A DNA stretch of 64,000 nucleotides. It comes from Siphonodentalium dalli (Eukaryota > Mollusca > Scaphopoda > Gadilida > Siphonodentaliidae). The stretch covers positions 278,561,426 through 278,625,425 of the forward strand of contig CP136063.1 in the NCBI GenBank assembly GCA_032622095.1, given 5' to 3'. Positions within the stretch are counted from its first letter, which is position 1, and each line of letters starts with the position of its first letter. The notes beneath the pieces are model-generated. The model did no database searches and was not told the origin of the DNA. It saw nothing but the letters and a program-made list of their open reading frames with translations. A program made the translations under genes and the position numbers. Shown one piece after another: positions 11,460-22,740 of this stretch.

Positions 11460-11899
11460 TTAAAGGTACTCAATCCACTCAGACAGTCCCCATATCATCA
11501 AGATATAACAACAACAACATTTCTTCAAAATATGCTTTAGTTATCAGAATCAATTAAATGCAACAAAATAATGCTAACCACTGTCAACTATGGTATCAAA
11601 TTTCCCAAAATGTGTTATTTATCAACACTTTGTTCAACGAAATATGGCGTATTATCACTTGAGTATCACAAAATTTGGCCGTATTACCACTTGATTTTAG
11701 AGTTACCCATCTTCATCCACAATTTTGTCTGAGACTGTCCATTTGACGATGTTTTTCTGGGCCACAAATAATTGCACATCTCGAGAAATAACTCTTGAGC
11801 TTTGATGGGTGGGTTTCTCCACTCGAATCAAATGTTTTTTGCCCCTGAAGTCAAAGAAATAGTAATTTAGGAGCGTTAATTCGGATAATGCATCTTTAA
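11460..11899. mobile_element. TTAA-flanked element (AAGGTACTCAATCC ends), copy 1
   Basis: Starts TTAAAGGTACTCAATCC. The right end near 11880-11899 is degraded but ends in TTTAA. The interior (ACAACAACATTTCTTCAAAA, CTGTCAACTATGG) is shared with 20850-21304. A shorter fold-back relative lies at 26523-26993. Confidence 0.7.
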
Positions 11900-12010
11900 T
11901 TATTATGGACTCTTGTTAGCCAATGACAATGTTTTCATGATTATGAAGTCTGCTTATAAGTACTTCATCAACCTATTGTGATCCCTGGAATTGGACAAAA
12001 ACTTCAAAGT

Positions 12011-12384
12011 TTAACTCTTTACCCAACAAACCGGCCAAAACCGGCCAAATAAAGCTTCAACAGCCTAAAATATCTTCGGTCTGTCTCAATAGAACCATAC
12101 ACATATGGATATCATTGGAACCGGCTCCTTGACCACATTGTGATAGTTACAATTATGCCCTGTGCCAATGCATTCTCTTATATATGCGAGTCGACCATAG
12201 GTCGCCTCGCATATATAAGAGAATGCATTGGCCTAAAAAAAAATTCTTACATTCTTTAACAATTTTATAATTTTTAATGTGTTAAGCCAATGCATTCTCT
12301 TATATATGCGAGGCGACCTATGGTCGACTCGCATATATAAGAGAATGCATTGGCACAGGGCCCTTCTGTTGGGTAAAGGGTTAA
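12011..12384. mobile_element. piggyBac-like MITE, type 3 (CCCTTTACCCAACA ends), copy 1
   Basis: TTAACTCTTTACCCAACA at the left, TGTTGGGTAAAGGGTTAA at the right. Two opposed hairpin cassettes lie inside (about 12167-12233 and 12286-12355). The flanks (CAAAGT before, TATGAAGATTATGTAT after) are joined across a single TTAA in the duplicate copy at 13861-13885, so insertion at one TTAA with its duplication is directly visible. Confidence 0.9.
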
Positions 12385-12700
12385 TATGAAGATTATGTAT
12401 CAGTTTAGCAACAAAAATAAAATATACTGAAACATTTACGAGAAAAGTATGCATCCTGTGTAAAATATACTGAAACATTTACCAGAAAAGTATGCATCCT
12501 GTGTAAAATATACTGTCATTACTGAATTGGAGAAAATAGACATTCCAAATGACATCTGCTATTGCACAGCTGCTGGACATTGTGCTTTGCTTAATCAATC
12601 AATGACATGTACAGGATTCTTATCGAGCCAGGTGGTGGCTTGCCGCACATGGTCAACGAGTTTATCAGCCATTGAAATCACTGTTAGATTAGCCGTAAGT
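12385..12700. repeat. duplicated segment, first copy
   Basis: Matches 13866-14130 with moderate divergence (ATATGAAGATTATGTAT, TTGGAGAA, TTATCGAGCCAGGTGGTGGC). A further 50-base tandem duplication (ACTGAAACATTTACSAGAAA) lies at about 12425-12510. The 74-codon frame at 12527-12751 is disrupted in the second copy and is not called. Confidence 0.75.
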
Positions 12701-12909
12701 GTGCAGATTTCCTCCACCACTAAAACTGGCAATGTCCTGATATTGCCTTAGTTCTGAAAGCTAAATTAATCCCCAATCAATCAATCAATCGAGCCAGGTG
12801 TGGGATGATGTCCCAAAATTGGTTATGTACATGTATACATATACCTGTGCTTTGTCGAGGTATAATGTTGGTAGCAGCAATTGATCACGATTGAGTTATA
12901 AACACCCTG

Positions 12910-13159
12910 TTAACCCTTTCAAGACGGGAGCTGCGGTGGCATTAAAGATAATGTGCCAGTGCATTCTCTTATATTATTTTGCGAGTCTCTCATAGGGAGC
13001 CTCGTATATATAAGAGAATGCACTGGCTTACAAGGTCAAGTTAAATGTTCTTAGGCCAATGCATTCTCTTATATATTCGACGCTCCCTATGAGATAACAG
13101 AATGCATTGGCGCAGGGATTTTTCAAAATTTGAGGAAGCTCCAGTCATGGAAGGGTTGA
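12910..13159. mobile_element. piggyBac-like MITE, type 4 (CATGACTGGAGCT/CATGAAAGGG ends), copy 1
   Basis: TTAACCCTTTCAAGACGGGA on the left, CATGGAAGGGTTGA on the right (final TTAA mutated). Two hairpin modules, AATGCATTCTCTTATAT with TCTCCCTATGGGAG-type loops, replace the CGACCATAGGTCG loop of type 3. Confidence 0.75.
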
Positions 13160-13252
13160 GTGATCGACAGCCTGTTGATTTATAGCATTCCAGAAATTAT
13201 CAACTTAGTTTTAAAATCTTTGATATGAACATCTCTGATGTTATGATACTGT

Positions 13253-13471
13253 TTAACCCTTCCATGACTGGAGCTTCTTGAAAACCCTGTGCCAATGCAT
13301 TCTCTTATATATGCGAGTCTCCCCTAGGAAGCCTCTCATATATAAGAGAATACATTGGCCAAACAATATTTACCTTGACCTTGTAAGCCAGTGACTCACA
13401 TATATAAGAGAATGCACTGGAACAGGATCTTTAATGCTGCACCAGCGCAACTCCCATCATGAAAGTGTTAA
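13253..13471. mobile_element. piggyBac-like MITE, type 4, copy 2
   Basis: TTAACCCTTCCATGACTGGA to CATGAAAGTGTTAA; the second hairpin is partly deleted. Less than 100 bases from copy 1, in the opposite orientation. Confidence 0.8.
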
Positions 13472-13645
13472 TCTACATTATAATGCATTTGCAGCAGATC
13501 TTCAGCTTGATTCTCTTCATTTTTCAGATGTTTTGATTTGATGTACAGCTGACACTTTTCTATGCTCATTTTGTTTGAGTCACTAGCCATTTCTCACTAC
13601 GCAATCATGTTTTTGTGTTCTCTTTTTCTCTATCCATCTTCACTA

Positions 13646-14199
13646 TCTAATTTGTGCAGCAATTTGTCAATTCTGTTAGCATAACAAATCAAACGTTCTC
13701 GGTGAGAGCTTTCCGATGAATGGCAACAAGCCATATTTCCGACTAAATCCTGAAAAGTTACCCATAATTATGCTGTGGTTAAGGAGTCGATTATTTAGGG
13801 CATTACTGTAATTCATCGACCTACATGTATTGTGATCCCTGGAATTTGACAAAAATATACAAAGTTTAATATGAAGATTATGTATGAGTTTAGCAACAAA
13901 AATAAACTTTTGCTGAAACATTTACCAGAAAAGAATGTATTCTGTGTAAACTATACTGTCATTACTGAATTGGAGAATATAAACATTTCTAATGACGTCT
14001 GCTACTGCAAGGCTCGCGCACATTTCGCTTTGCTTAATTAATCAATGACATGCACAGGTTTCTTATCGAGCCAGGTGGTGGCTTGCCGGGCATGGTCGAT
14101 GAGTTATCAGTCATTGAAATCACTGTTGAAACATTTACCAGAAAAGTATCTAATTTGTGCAGTAATTTGTCAATTCTGTTAGCATAACAAATCAAACAT
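13646..14199. repeat. duplicated segment, second copy, with flanking direct repeats
   Basis: About 50 bases (TCTAATTTGTGCAG, TTCTGTTAGCATAACAAATC) occur at 13646-13694 and again at about 14149-14199. Between them lie an inverted copy of 4375-4490 and, from 13811, the counterpart of 11941-12700 without the type 3 MITE. The empty TTAA is at 13866-13869. Confidence 0.75.
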
Positions 14200-14514
14200 A
14201 GAATTATCCCTTGTATTTATTTCTCAAACTTCTTACCGGTAGTTTAATATAGCGAAAACATTTAAATATTTTCTCGGGAAAAAAAGAAAAGAAAAATCCT
14301 TGTTCCAGCTGACCTAGATAATCGTAATGTATGTTTGCTTAACTTCGCCATATTCTTGGTACAGCTTTCCCATGTGATTTAATTTTGATGAATCATAGTT
14401 ATTTCATATATTATATCTACGCTCAGACTAAGGTAATAGCTGAGGCTGTAATCTTAGGGTGAAAAGAGCACTGAATATGCATGTAATCAGTTTCATTTTA
14501 TTTTTCTTCCACAG

Positions 14515-14653
14515 AAAAAGATTACCAACCAAGCAATGGTGGCTAATGTTAAGGCCGCTTCTTCGTATCATGGCCAAACACTGTGAACAAGCTTACACAT
14601 CGGAGGCTGCTCTGGCTGGTGTCGATGAGGTAGAAGACGAGGATAATATATAA
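14515..14653 (+). CDS. terminal exon B of an unidentified gene (alternative 3' end)
   Basis: Acceptor TTTTTCTTCCACAG precedes 14515. One base completes the upstream codon, and 45 codons follow to TAA at 14651-14653. The product contains QWWLMLRPLLR and YTSEAAL and ends VEDEDNI. It aligns without gaps to exon A (6166-6304) and keeps length, phase, the WW and LRPLLR motifs and the acidic terminus. A methionine start at 14459 would read through the polypyrimidine tract and is not favoured. The gene family was not recognised; the upstream exons are presumably left of the window. Confidence 0.72.
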
Positions 14654-14768
14654 TACATCCCCTAGAATTATTAAGATTTCGAACTGCCCAGACTCTATCT
14701 TTACACATGGAGGCATTAACTTGGAGTCTCGATATATTATGTGAACAATCTATGTTTGAAGTGAGAAT

Positions 14769-14983
14769 TTAACCCTTTCAGTGCCGAGTCTGATTTTTGT
14801 ATCAACCCATATTTCCTTGATCATTTTTCAAATTTATTGATTATAATAATGTGATACATTGATGGAAAGAGCTCTAAGAGCTCTTTCCATCAATGTATCA
14901 CATTATTATAATCAATAAATTTGAAAAATGATCAAGGAAATATGGGTTGATACAAAAATCGGACTCGGCACTGAAAGGGTTAA
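14769..14983. mobile_element. piggyBac-like MITE, type 2, copy 4
   Basis: TTAA-flanked near-perfect palindrome with CCCTTTCAGTGCCGAGTC ends, 115 bases after stop codon B. Confidence 0.87.
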
Positions 14984-15735
14984 AGAGAAAGTCTCTCTTC
15001 CCAAATTCCTGATTACAACAACTACTTTCACTAAACTTTTTACACCAATAATCCAATATTGGCTTCTTTAATCTGAATATCAATATCCCCAACATAGACA
15101 TGACACATAACCTCGACTATTAATACTACAATAAGTAATTTTACCCAGAAAATATGCAAAGTCATGTCTTCAGATCCGACAAGTCTTTGGAATTGGATAG
15201 GTTGAATATATTGAGGGGAAAAATACCTATTTAACAAAAATGTTATTTCAAATAAATTATTAGGTCAGACTTATTTTATATGCAGGAATCTATAGGTCCA
15301 TGTGAAACAATTTATAATTACAAATTATTTGTAAATTTTACGAGGAAGAGGGACTCAGTCTGTGCTATATTTTTATTTGTTTTGGGTGATGACACAATTG
15401 ATCTGTGATTTCCTTTAGAAGTGCTAGATAGATTCAATTTTCTGTTGTGTTTAAGTTTCATAAGTTTTGTATTTATAACTTTAAAATGCTTCCAAATGCC
15501 CAATTCAGTCATAATCTCAGTCCAGGAAAGATCAACTTTCTCCTGACTTTAGTCTGTAATATTTGGTTGATATAGCATCTCAGATACGATCTAACTATAC
15601 CGATTAATCAGATTGAAGAGGCAGAAGAAACTTGGACTATTCTTGATAAGAAATATACATTCTCAGTTAGGCAAAAGAATCAAATAAACTACGTTCTCAG
15701 GCACCTCGTTCGTCACCTGTAGAAGGCCAATTGTC
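14984..15735. other. non-coding
   Basis: No gene or repeat was recognised. Confidence 0.5.
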
Positions 15736-16202
15736 TATATGTGACCCGCCATATCAAATCCAGTCGGAAGTCGGGATTTTTTTTACCCTGTGCCAATGCA
15801 TTCTCTTATATATGCGAGTCGACCATAGGTCGCCTCGCATATATAAGAGAATGCATTGGCCTAACAATTTTTTATCATGTTTTTTAAATAAATGTTTCTT
15901 ACAATTTTTAGGACATAAAATAAAAAACATCCATTACCCTGCAGGGAGCCCCACACATATATAGGAGCACCTAGAAGAGTGTCGTCTGCTCATGTTTGTC
16001 TGGGGCTCTGTATGGGTGAAATTATAAAATTGTTAAAGAATACAAGAACAAATTATTAAAATTGTAAAAAATTGTTAGGCCAATGCATTCTCTTATATAT
16101 GCGAGGCGACCTATGGTCGACTCGCATATATAGGAGAATGCATTGGCACAGGGTAAATAAATCCCGACTTCCGACTGGATTTGATATGGCGGGTCACATA
16201 TA
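15736..16202. mobile_element. GTGACCCGCC-type inverted-repeat element, intact copy
   Basis: TATATGTGACCCGCCATATC is mirrored at the right end; the inverted termini span about 45 bases. TA on each side would fit a Tc1/mariner-like target, though other readings are possible. Inside are two opposed hairpin cassettes and a central segment (TGCAGGGAGCCCCACACATA, CTGGGGCTCTGTATGGG). Relatives lie at 2866-3300 and 56517-56934. Confidence 0.8.
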
Positions 16203-16659
16203 TTGATTAAAGATGGTCTATTTTTTCCAAGCCACAATTACAACAACATTATAATTTTTTTTATAAAAATCGGTATTTCAAACTACGAATAGTTGTTTTA
16301 TGAATAAATACAGATGCAACTGAAGATGGGGTATGGTAAGGTATAATAATGTGGTTTATTTAGATCATGGTATATCTATGGTTGAAATACAATTTGCCAT
16401 GATTGAGGCTGTCAACAAGATAGAGTTGTCCTTCTTGGTATACTATCGGTATGCTCTGAATGTTTTTGCATGGATTTCTTTCTAAATATAGCCCCTCCAA
16501 CTGTCCCGCTGATGTGATAAGAAGTTCTAAATGAAATTTATATTAATTCATGGAATCTTTTCTGGACTGATACCCTCAATTCATAGCTATTATTTTGTAC
16601 CCTGGAATCTATACAAAACTTTATGGGAAAATATAGACCAACTTTAATGTCTAGAATCC
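16203..16659. other. non-coding
   Basis: No gene or repeat was recognised. Confidence 0.5.
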
Positions 16660-16922
16660 TTAACTCTTCCATGACTGGAGCTTCCTGACATTTTGTGAAA
16701 ACCCTGTGTAAATGCATTCTCTTATATATATGATTCTCCCATAGGGAGCCTCGCATATATAAGAGAATACATTGGCCAAACAATATTTACCTTGACCTTG
16801 TAAGCCAGTGCATTCTCTAATATATGTGAGGCTCCCTATGTGTGACTCACATATATAAGAGAATGCACTGGCACAGGATCTTTAATGCTGCACCAGCACA
16901 GCTCCCATCATGAAAGGGTTAA
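16660..16922. mobile_element. piggyBac-like MITE, type 4, copy 3
   Basis: TTAACTCTTCCATGACTGGA to CATGAAAGGGTTAA. Two hairpin modules are separated by CAATATTTACCTTGACCTTG. Confidence 0.85.
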
Positions 16923-17079
16923 CATAAAAATAAACACCTTCCCCCATCTGATTTTCCATATAAAATAGCCTGAGAACACAAGTTTATATTTGAATGGTCT
17001 TATCCTTGTTTATTATTATTTGTTTGTGAATTTCAGTTTTAACTACTTCTTTCACAGTTAGGAAAAAAAGATACAGATG

Positions 17080-17757
17080 TTAGGCCAAAAAAAGAAGGAT
17101 TTTGGTTCTCAGGCCTTGCCACATTGAATAAAAAGGGCCACGTTAGTCCTTTTTATTGCGATGTCTAATGTTATGACAAAACAACTTCCGAAAATATAAA
17201 TTTGAAAACAAAAAAAGAATTTATATTACAAACATGTCCATAGTAGATATGTGTTGGATATCAGTGTGCATTGAGCTCTAACATATCTGTGTAATGTGTG
17301 AAAAGTGACTTGCGGGCTTACAACATGAAGTAGATGACTACAATTAAGAAAATGAATAGCTGATCCTCATGCTCTTACAATTAGTCATTGTGAACTAAAT
17401 TATCCTAATTGTAACTCCATACAATTGAAGAGCACATTATGAAATTCAGGATCACATATTAGAATGGAGAGGTATCAGTTTTTAGACAAAAATAACAATA
17501 GTGAATGTCGGGGTCATTATATAATGTTAGATAATCCCAGTCATACACTGGTAGTACAATGTCATTTTTATATAAGTTTAAATGAGTTTATATGCATAAC
17601 AGTTCCCTCTACATTTCTGGTTATTACTAGACAGAGGAAGGTATCTTTGTCCATGCTTACTATGTGCAGAAAAAAATAAAAATAAAACCCCTCCTCCTTC
17701 ATTGATTTGAAAAAAAAATTGCCAGAGAACCAAAACCATTTTTTAGTTTGGCCTTAT
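17080..17757. mobile_element. TAGGCC-ended inverted-repeat element, copy 2
   Basis: TTAGGCCAAAAAAAG and TTTTGGTTCTCAGG on the left are mirrored by GAGAACCAAAACC and TTTGGCCTTATA on the right. The interior closely matches 57961-58654, in opposite orientation. The 71-codon frame at 17464 lies in this shared sequence. Confidence 0.75.
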
Positions 17758-17905
17758 ATCTCTGGTGTTAGATTTTACCTCTTCTTTTGCCAGTAACTCA
17801 GTAATATAGCTAGTCAACTGAGAACTATATCTCTCTATCATTTTAATCAACCTAATAAATAATTACTAGTCATAAAGTTCTTCCAACTATTTTCTGTCAT
17901 TTTTT

Positions 17906-18080
17906 TTAACCCTTTCTATGCGTTTGTTGAACTTATTAACTGAACATATCCCACCAATGAATTTCGTATGTTTGTTTTCTTCTCATTTGTCATGAACACC
18001 ACTCTAACAGAGTAATAGACCATTCCAATATACACTTTTATAACTGAGTGGCAGAATCCATTTAGTATAGAAAGGGTTGA
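17906..18080. mobile_element. piggyBac-like MITE, type 5, short copy
   Basis: TTAACCCTTTCTATGCG on the left and TTTAGTATAGAAAGGGTTGA on the right, with AATAGACCATTCCAATATA inside, as in the copies at 8835 and 35240. Confidence 0.7.
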
Positions 18081-18356
18081 TTTAAAATTTGATATCTATA
18101 GAACAATTCCATGGGATAAGCTGACTTATCACAGAGTTTGTTGTGATGAACAGATTGATGCTGTTAATTGCATAACATTGTATTTGATGTTGATGTTGAA
18201 TGTTTCAAGCACTTTATTATATACCTGTACGGTACATTTCTGAAAAGTAAAAACAATTTCGGACTTTGTCATCATTGTCATAAATTTGTCTGTATTTCTA
18301 TGAACCCATCTGGTCTACTCTAGACTGAAATGAACAACTCAATATTGTTTTCATTG

Positions 18357-18607
18357 TTAACCCTTCCATGACTGGAGCTTCCTGAAATTTTGCGAAAACC
18401 CTGTGCCAATGCATTATCTTATATATGCGAGTCTCCCATGGGGAGCCTTGCATATATAAGAGAATACATTGGCCTTGTGAGGCTTGTAAGCCAGTGTATT
18501 CTCTTATATATGTGAGGCTCCTATGGGAGACTCACATATATAAGAGAATGCACTGGCTCAGGATCTTTGATGCTGCACTAGCTCAGCTCCCATGATGAAA
18601 GGGTTAA
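18357..18607. mobile_element. piggyBac-like MITE, type 4, copy 4
   Basis: TTAACCCTTCCATGACTGGA to CATGATGAAAGGGTTAA with two hairpin modules. It ends about 165 bases before the possible exon at 18772. Confidence 0.87.
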
Positions 18608-18771
18608 AGATGATATTCTCCTCAGCCCTAATTTAAAGATGCATTCATTGTTCCAAACCTCCAGTTACACCAATAACTTCAAAAATAAATTTTGAAATCA
18701 TTTTCTGTTCTTTTGAAAACCAAATAAGACATGAACTTGACATAATTTCTGAGCTATTACTTTCGTTTCAG

Positions 18772-18900
18772 TTACATCATCACTATAGCCGCCATCATTA
18801 TCACCATCCCCATGGCCAGCATCACCATGGTGATGTGACATTCTGTAGTGGTAGGCAAGGTAGAAAGGACTATGAGCCTATTGAGGAAGAGAGTCAGTAA
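18772..18900 (+). CDS. possible terminal exon with histidine-rich tail
   Basis: A good acceptor (TTTCGTTTCAG) is followed by 42 codons and TAA at 18898-18900 when read in phase 0. The first half is histidine-rich (HHHYSRHHYHHPHG) and the end is acidic (KDYEPIEEESQ). Read in the phase used by exons A and B it gives only 21 hydrophobic residues before a stop, so if it belongs to the same gene it must join a different upstream exon. CAT-repeat coding is low in complexity, so chance is possible. Histidine-rich tails occur in metal-binding proteins and some transporters, but no function is claimed. Confidence 0.4.
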   Translation, partial: LHHHYSRHHYHHPHGQHHHGDVTFCSGRQGRKDYEPIEEESQ

Positions 18901-18959
18901 TGTTGTTTTAAGAAGTTTTGAACCTCATCGTCCACAAATAACGCATTTTACTTGGTATT

Positions 18960-19404
18960 CAAGTCTGGATATAGTGCGTCTGACATTTGCAGAATAAGGT
19001 TCCCAGAGGGTGAATATAGTGATGCTATCCCACACAGCGGGCTAGCATCCCCAAACTCACCCTCTGGGAACCTCATTCTGCTTACGCCTCAGCTGCTGTG
19101 GGAGACCTAGGATCAGATTGAAGTACTCCAGTTGAAGTTGGTGATGTTCACCCATTAGTAACCTCAATTATGTATTTTATCTTCTGCAAATTAGAGGATA
19201 AAGAAATGGAACAGAAGTGAAAAAGTAACTAAAAACAATGTTAATTTGTGACAATAGATACTTCCCAGAAGATGAGGCGTAATCAGAATGAGGTCCCCAG
19301 AGGGTGACTTTGGTGATGTTAGCCCGCTGTTCAGGATAGCATCCCTAAATTCACACTCTAGGGACCTTATTCTGCAAATATCAGACACACTATTTCCAGG
19401 ATTG
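18960..19404. mobile_element. hAT-like palindromic MITE, copy with 8-base duplication
   Basis: Starts CAAGTCTGGATATAGTG and ends CACTATTTCCAGGATTG. The 8-base flanks are TTGGTATT (18952-18959) and TTGGTATC (19405-19412). Two opposed modules with GAGGTCCCCAGAGGG lie at the ends, with ~200 bases of internal sequence shared with 7803-8296. Confidence 0.82.
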
Positions 19405-19792
19405 TTGGTATCTAATTGATAAATCAAATTTCATTGACAAATCAATGAACTGAAACAATACACCAAATAGTATTTAGATCTGACAGTTTCACACTGTGAA
19501 CTTCTGTTGCTATAGCAACCATTGTATGTAGCTTCACTGAGAAATTCTAGAAACAGCTGACTCTACTTTTCATCAATTTTAGGCTTTTAGTTCCTTAAAT
19601 TTCTCAATGGAGAGGTTTGGATTGCAGAACGTCATCATTGCACTTCAAGCATCAATAGACCATAACATTCCATTCCATTTCTGGAAAATCAGTCCCAAGA
19701 TAACTGAGCTATACTCTGTCAAACTGATCATACAGTAACAACCATGTGACTTGTTTCACACTACTATTTGTGCATATAACATTGATTATATA

Positions 19793-19943
19793 GAGGATCT
19801 ACAACTCATCCCCAGTTTATAGTGGAATTTACAAAATGAGTCCAGTAAATTAGGTCTGGACCGAGCCTTTGGCGAGGTCCAGACCTAATTTACTGGATGA
19901 GTTTTGTAAATTCCGCTATAAACTGGGGACGAGTTGTAGGTTC
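19793..19943. repeat. 150-base palindrome
   Basis: The left arm (TACAACTCATCCCCAGTTTA, AATTTAC, TAGGTCTGGACC) and its mirror are almost perfectly complementary around a short loop (GAGCCTTTGGC). No second copy was noticed in the window. Confidence 0.85.
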
Positions 19944-20849
19944 TATTTATTATATGATCCAAAACATACTTAATTCAACAAATGGGACCCGAAACTAACA
20001 TCGGCTTCTTTTAGGCATGCGATGATGTTTGAGGCAACTATGCATTGTTTGTCCGCGTAAAGAAATAGTCCCAGATAAATAAAGACTCTTTGGCGTATCT
20101 TTTGGCATTATATTTAATGACATAACTTTTCAAACTCTTCATTCATTATAGTTTGTTGGAAAAATATTGGAAGCCATAGTATTTGAGATGTAGCATACAG
20201 AATGTAAACAGACGACAAACCAGAAGTCAAAGGTCACCTGGCACTATTTCCTGTTATTAAACTAATGTTTAATATCACAATTTATAGAATGGGTTTATTG
20301 AATGGAATAAGGGTAGGATCATGTAATTAAAGACAGTACATACTAGTAAGATGTTTCACTGTCGACTAAATAAACCGTTAAGTACTTTTTCATGGACTTT
20401 GTTTGGAAAAAGAACATGATTGTCCTACTACGGGATGATATTTTCCTGCCACAAATATAGTGAGTTATAGTCTATGGATACTTGAAGTGCGACATTGGCA
20501 GTCTCATGTCTAAATCTCACAAATTATAAGCAGCGGTTTCTAACACTCTGTTTCAAACTTGATGTTCATATATTTTTTGCTGGCAGATAACTAATCCTAC
20601 TTAACAATCCCAGCTTAAAAGTCTGAGTTTCTACTCTGGATTTTCGGTGATACATACTAGACAGAAAAACAGATATTTTAATGGCTTAACATGACTCCAA
20701 TTGTTTTAAAGCTCCATCACATGTTTAAACCATATTTATTGATGGATATATCTTGATCTCTTATCAAAATTGGAAGAAAAATACATGTTTTCACGTTGCT
20801 CTAGAAAGTAATAAGAAACAGTATGAATTCTTCAACTTGGAATTTACAA
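19944..20849. other. non-coding
   Basis: No gene or repeat was recognised. Confidence 0.5.
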
Positions 20850-21304
20850 TTAAAGGTACTCAATCCAATCAGATGGTCCCCATACCATCAACATACAACA
20901 ACAACAACATTTCTTCAAAATATGCTTTAGTTCTCAGAATCAATTTATTGCAACAAAATAATGCTAATCACTGTCAACTATGGTATAAAATTTCCCAAAA
21001 CTTGTTATTTATCAGCATTTTGTTGAACAAAATATGTCCGTATTATCCCTAAAGTATCACGAAATTTGAACATATTACCACTTGATTTTAGAGTTATTCA
21101 TCTTCATCCGCAATTTTGACGACGTGTTTCTGCGCCACATATTATTACACATCTCGAGAAATAACAAACTTCAAAAATCGATATCTGATCACTCTGAGCT
21201 TTGATGGGTGGGTTCCTCGAGCTCGACTCGAATCAAATATTTTTTACCCCCGCTGCCAAAGAAATAGTAATTTAGGAGCATCTGGTCGGATTGAGTACAT
21301 TTAA
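20850..21304. mobile_element. TTAA-flanked element (AAGGTACTCAATCC ends), copy 2
   Basis: TTAAAGGTACTCAATCC on the left and GGATTGAGTACATTTAA on the right. The interior is shared with 11460-11899, and its right half (GATGGGTGGGTTCCTCGA) with 26523-26993. Confidence 0.8.
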
Positions 21305-22274
21305 GGAAGCTCTTATTGCATATACCCATATGTTTAATCTGCGAAAGTTATAGTATTTAATTAACAATTAGTGTAAAACTATAGACATCTGTATTGGAAA
21401 GCCATGCATCATTTGATATGAATCTCTGTTGGAAGCTGTAGATATCTCCCTTAGCTCTATGATGACATTCAAGCAAATGAAGATCAGGCTGCTTCAATGT
21501 AGAGTTTTAGAATCGAATGGGGGAACCCACATAAAAGGCCCATTCAATTCTCAAGTCACCAATTATTTTTTTTATAGTGCCTTGATTTTAATAATAATCT
21601 ATGACATAAAATATGATTAAAATACTATAATTCATCACCGTTTGGAACATCTGTATCTCAGAAGGTTCCCATAGAGTTATAGAAAATAGCTGAACTCACA
21701 GAAACATTTTCCCCGATTCGCTCCCAGAATGCAACAGAATTCAAACTAATATATGGAGTTATTCCCCTTTCATTGAAAATAATAGACTTTGCACTACAGT
21801 CCAAATGAAACTTAAGCACAGAACACATGTTGGTACTCAACAAAAATAACATGTTCACAGTTTATTACACTGGATAACTTGATAATACAATGTTTTGGAG
21901 CTTCCTCTTTCAAATGGTATATAATATGGCCTATATTTTATATATTAAATGTGATCTGGGGGTTTGGAAATTAAGTGGGCCTTTAAGTCTTAAGTCTCTC
22001 ATTGCCAGAGCCAAAAGCAGCCCATCAATAGTATGAAATTGATTTATAAATTAGGATGAAAATAAACATCAGGTCTGCAAATTTGAGGTGAATGACCATT
22101 CAGTTCGCCTGGTTATATGAAAATGCCATGAGATAAAAACAGGTCTTGCAGACGAAAAACAGGTTGCCTGGAAGTTTCGTGAATGTCTCGATATCACTGA
22201 TTGATTATCTTGAAAATTAGTCAATCAAGTGCACCAATACACGATATCAAAGAATAAAAGTTGCTCATTTTAAC
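21305..22274. other. non-coding
   Basis: No gene or repeat was recognised. Confidence 0.5.
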
Positions 22275-22740
22275 ATATAACCAAGTTTGGAAGGAAATTT
22301 CCAGCGCTTATAACAGTTCGCATCCACTTTTACATGTAGGTAACCTGTGGGTTATCTGAACAGATTGCAGGGGAATGATCTACAGGTTACCTAAGCTTAA
22401 ACAAGGGAACAAAACAAAAGGTTACACAAATGTTGAAATGTGCAATCCTAAATATAAAAGATTCCCAATGCCAAGCCTTGAAATAGGGTGTCTGTCATTT
22501 GCAGAATGAGGTCCCCAGAGGGTGAATTTAGTGACGCTACCCCGCATAGCGGGCTAGCATCACCAAATTCGACCTCATTCTGCTGAGGTGTAAGCAGAAT
22601 GAGGTCCCCAGAGGGTGAATTTGGTGATGCTAGCCCGCTATGCGGGGTAGCGTCACTAAATTCACCCTCTGGGGACCTCATTCTGCAAATGACAGACACC
22701 CTATTTCAAGGCTTGCCCAATGCAGGTGTCTACAGTATGC
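22275..22740. repeat. duplicated segment containing a hAT-like insertion
   Basis: 22275-22471 and 22716-22740 together match 27025-27240 (ACATGTAGGTAA, GTGGGTTATCTGAACA, GGTGTCTACAGT). The only large difference is the hAT-like element present here. Confidence 0.85.
22472..22715. mobile_element. hAT-like palindromic MITE with 8-base duplication and empty site
   Basis: CAAGCCTTGAAATAGGGTG to CACCCTATTTCAAGGCTTG, palindromic throughout (244 bases). The exact direct repeat CCCAATGC flanks it at 22464-22471 and 22716-22723. The duplicate segment has a single GCCAATGC at 27219-27226 instead. Confidence 0.92.

Noticed and set aside
14459-14653. 64-codon frame starting at 14459 as a small gene
   Set aside because: Its first third is an intron polypyrimidine tract; the conserved part starts exactly after the acceptor at 14514.
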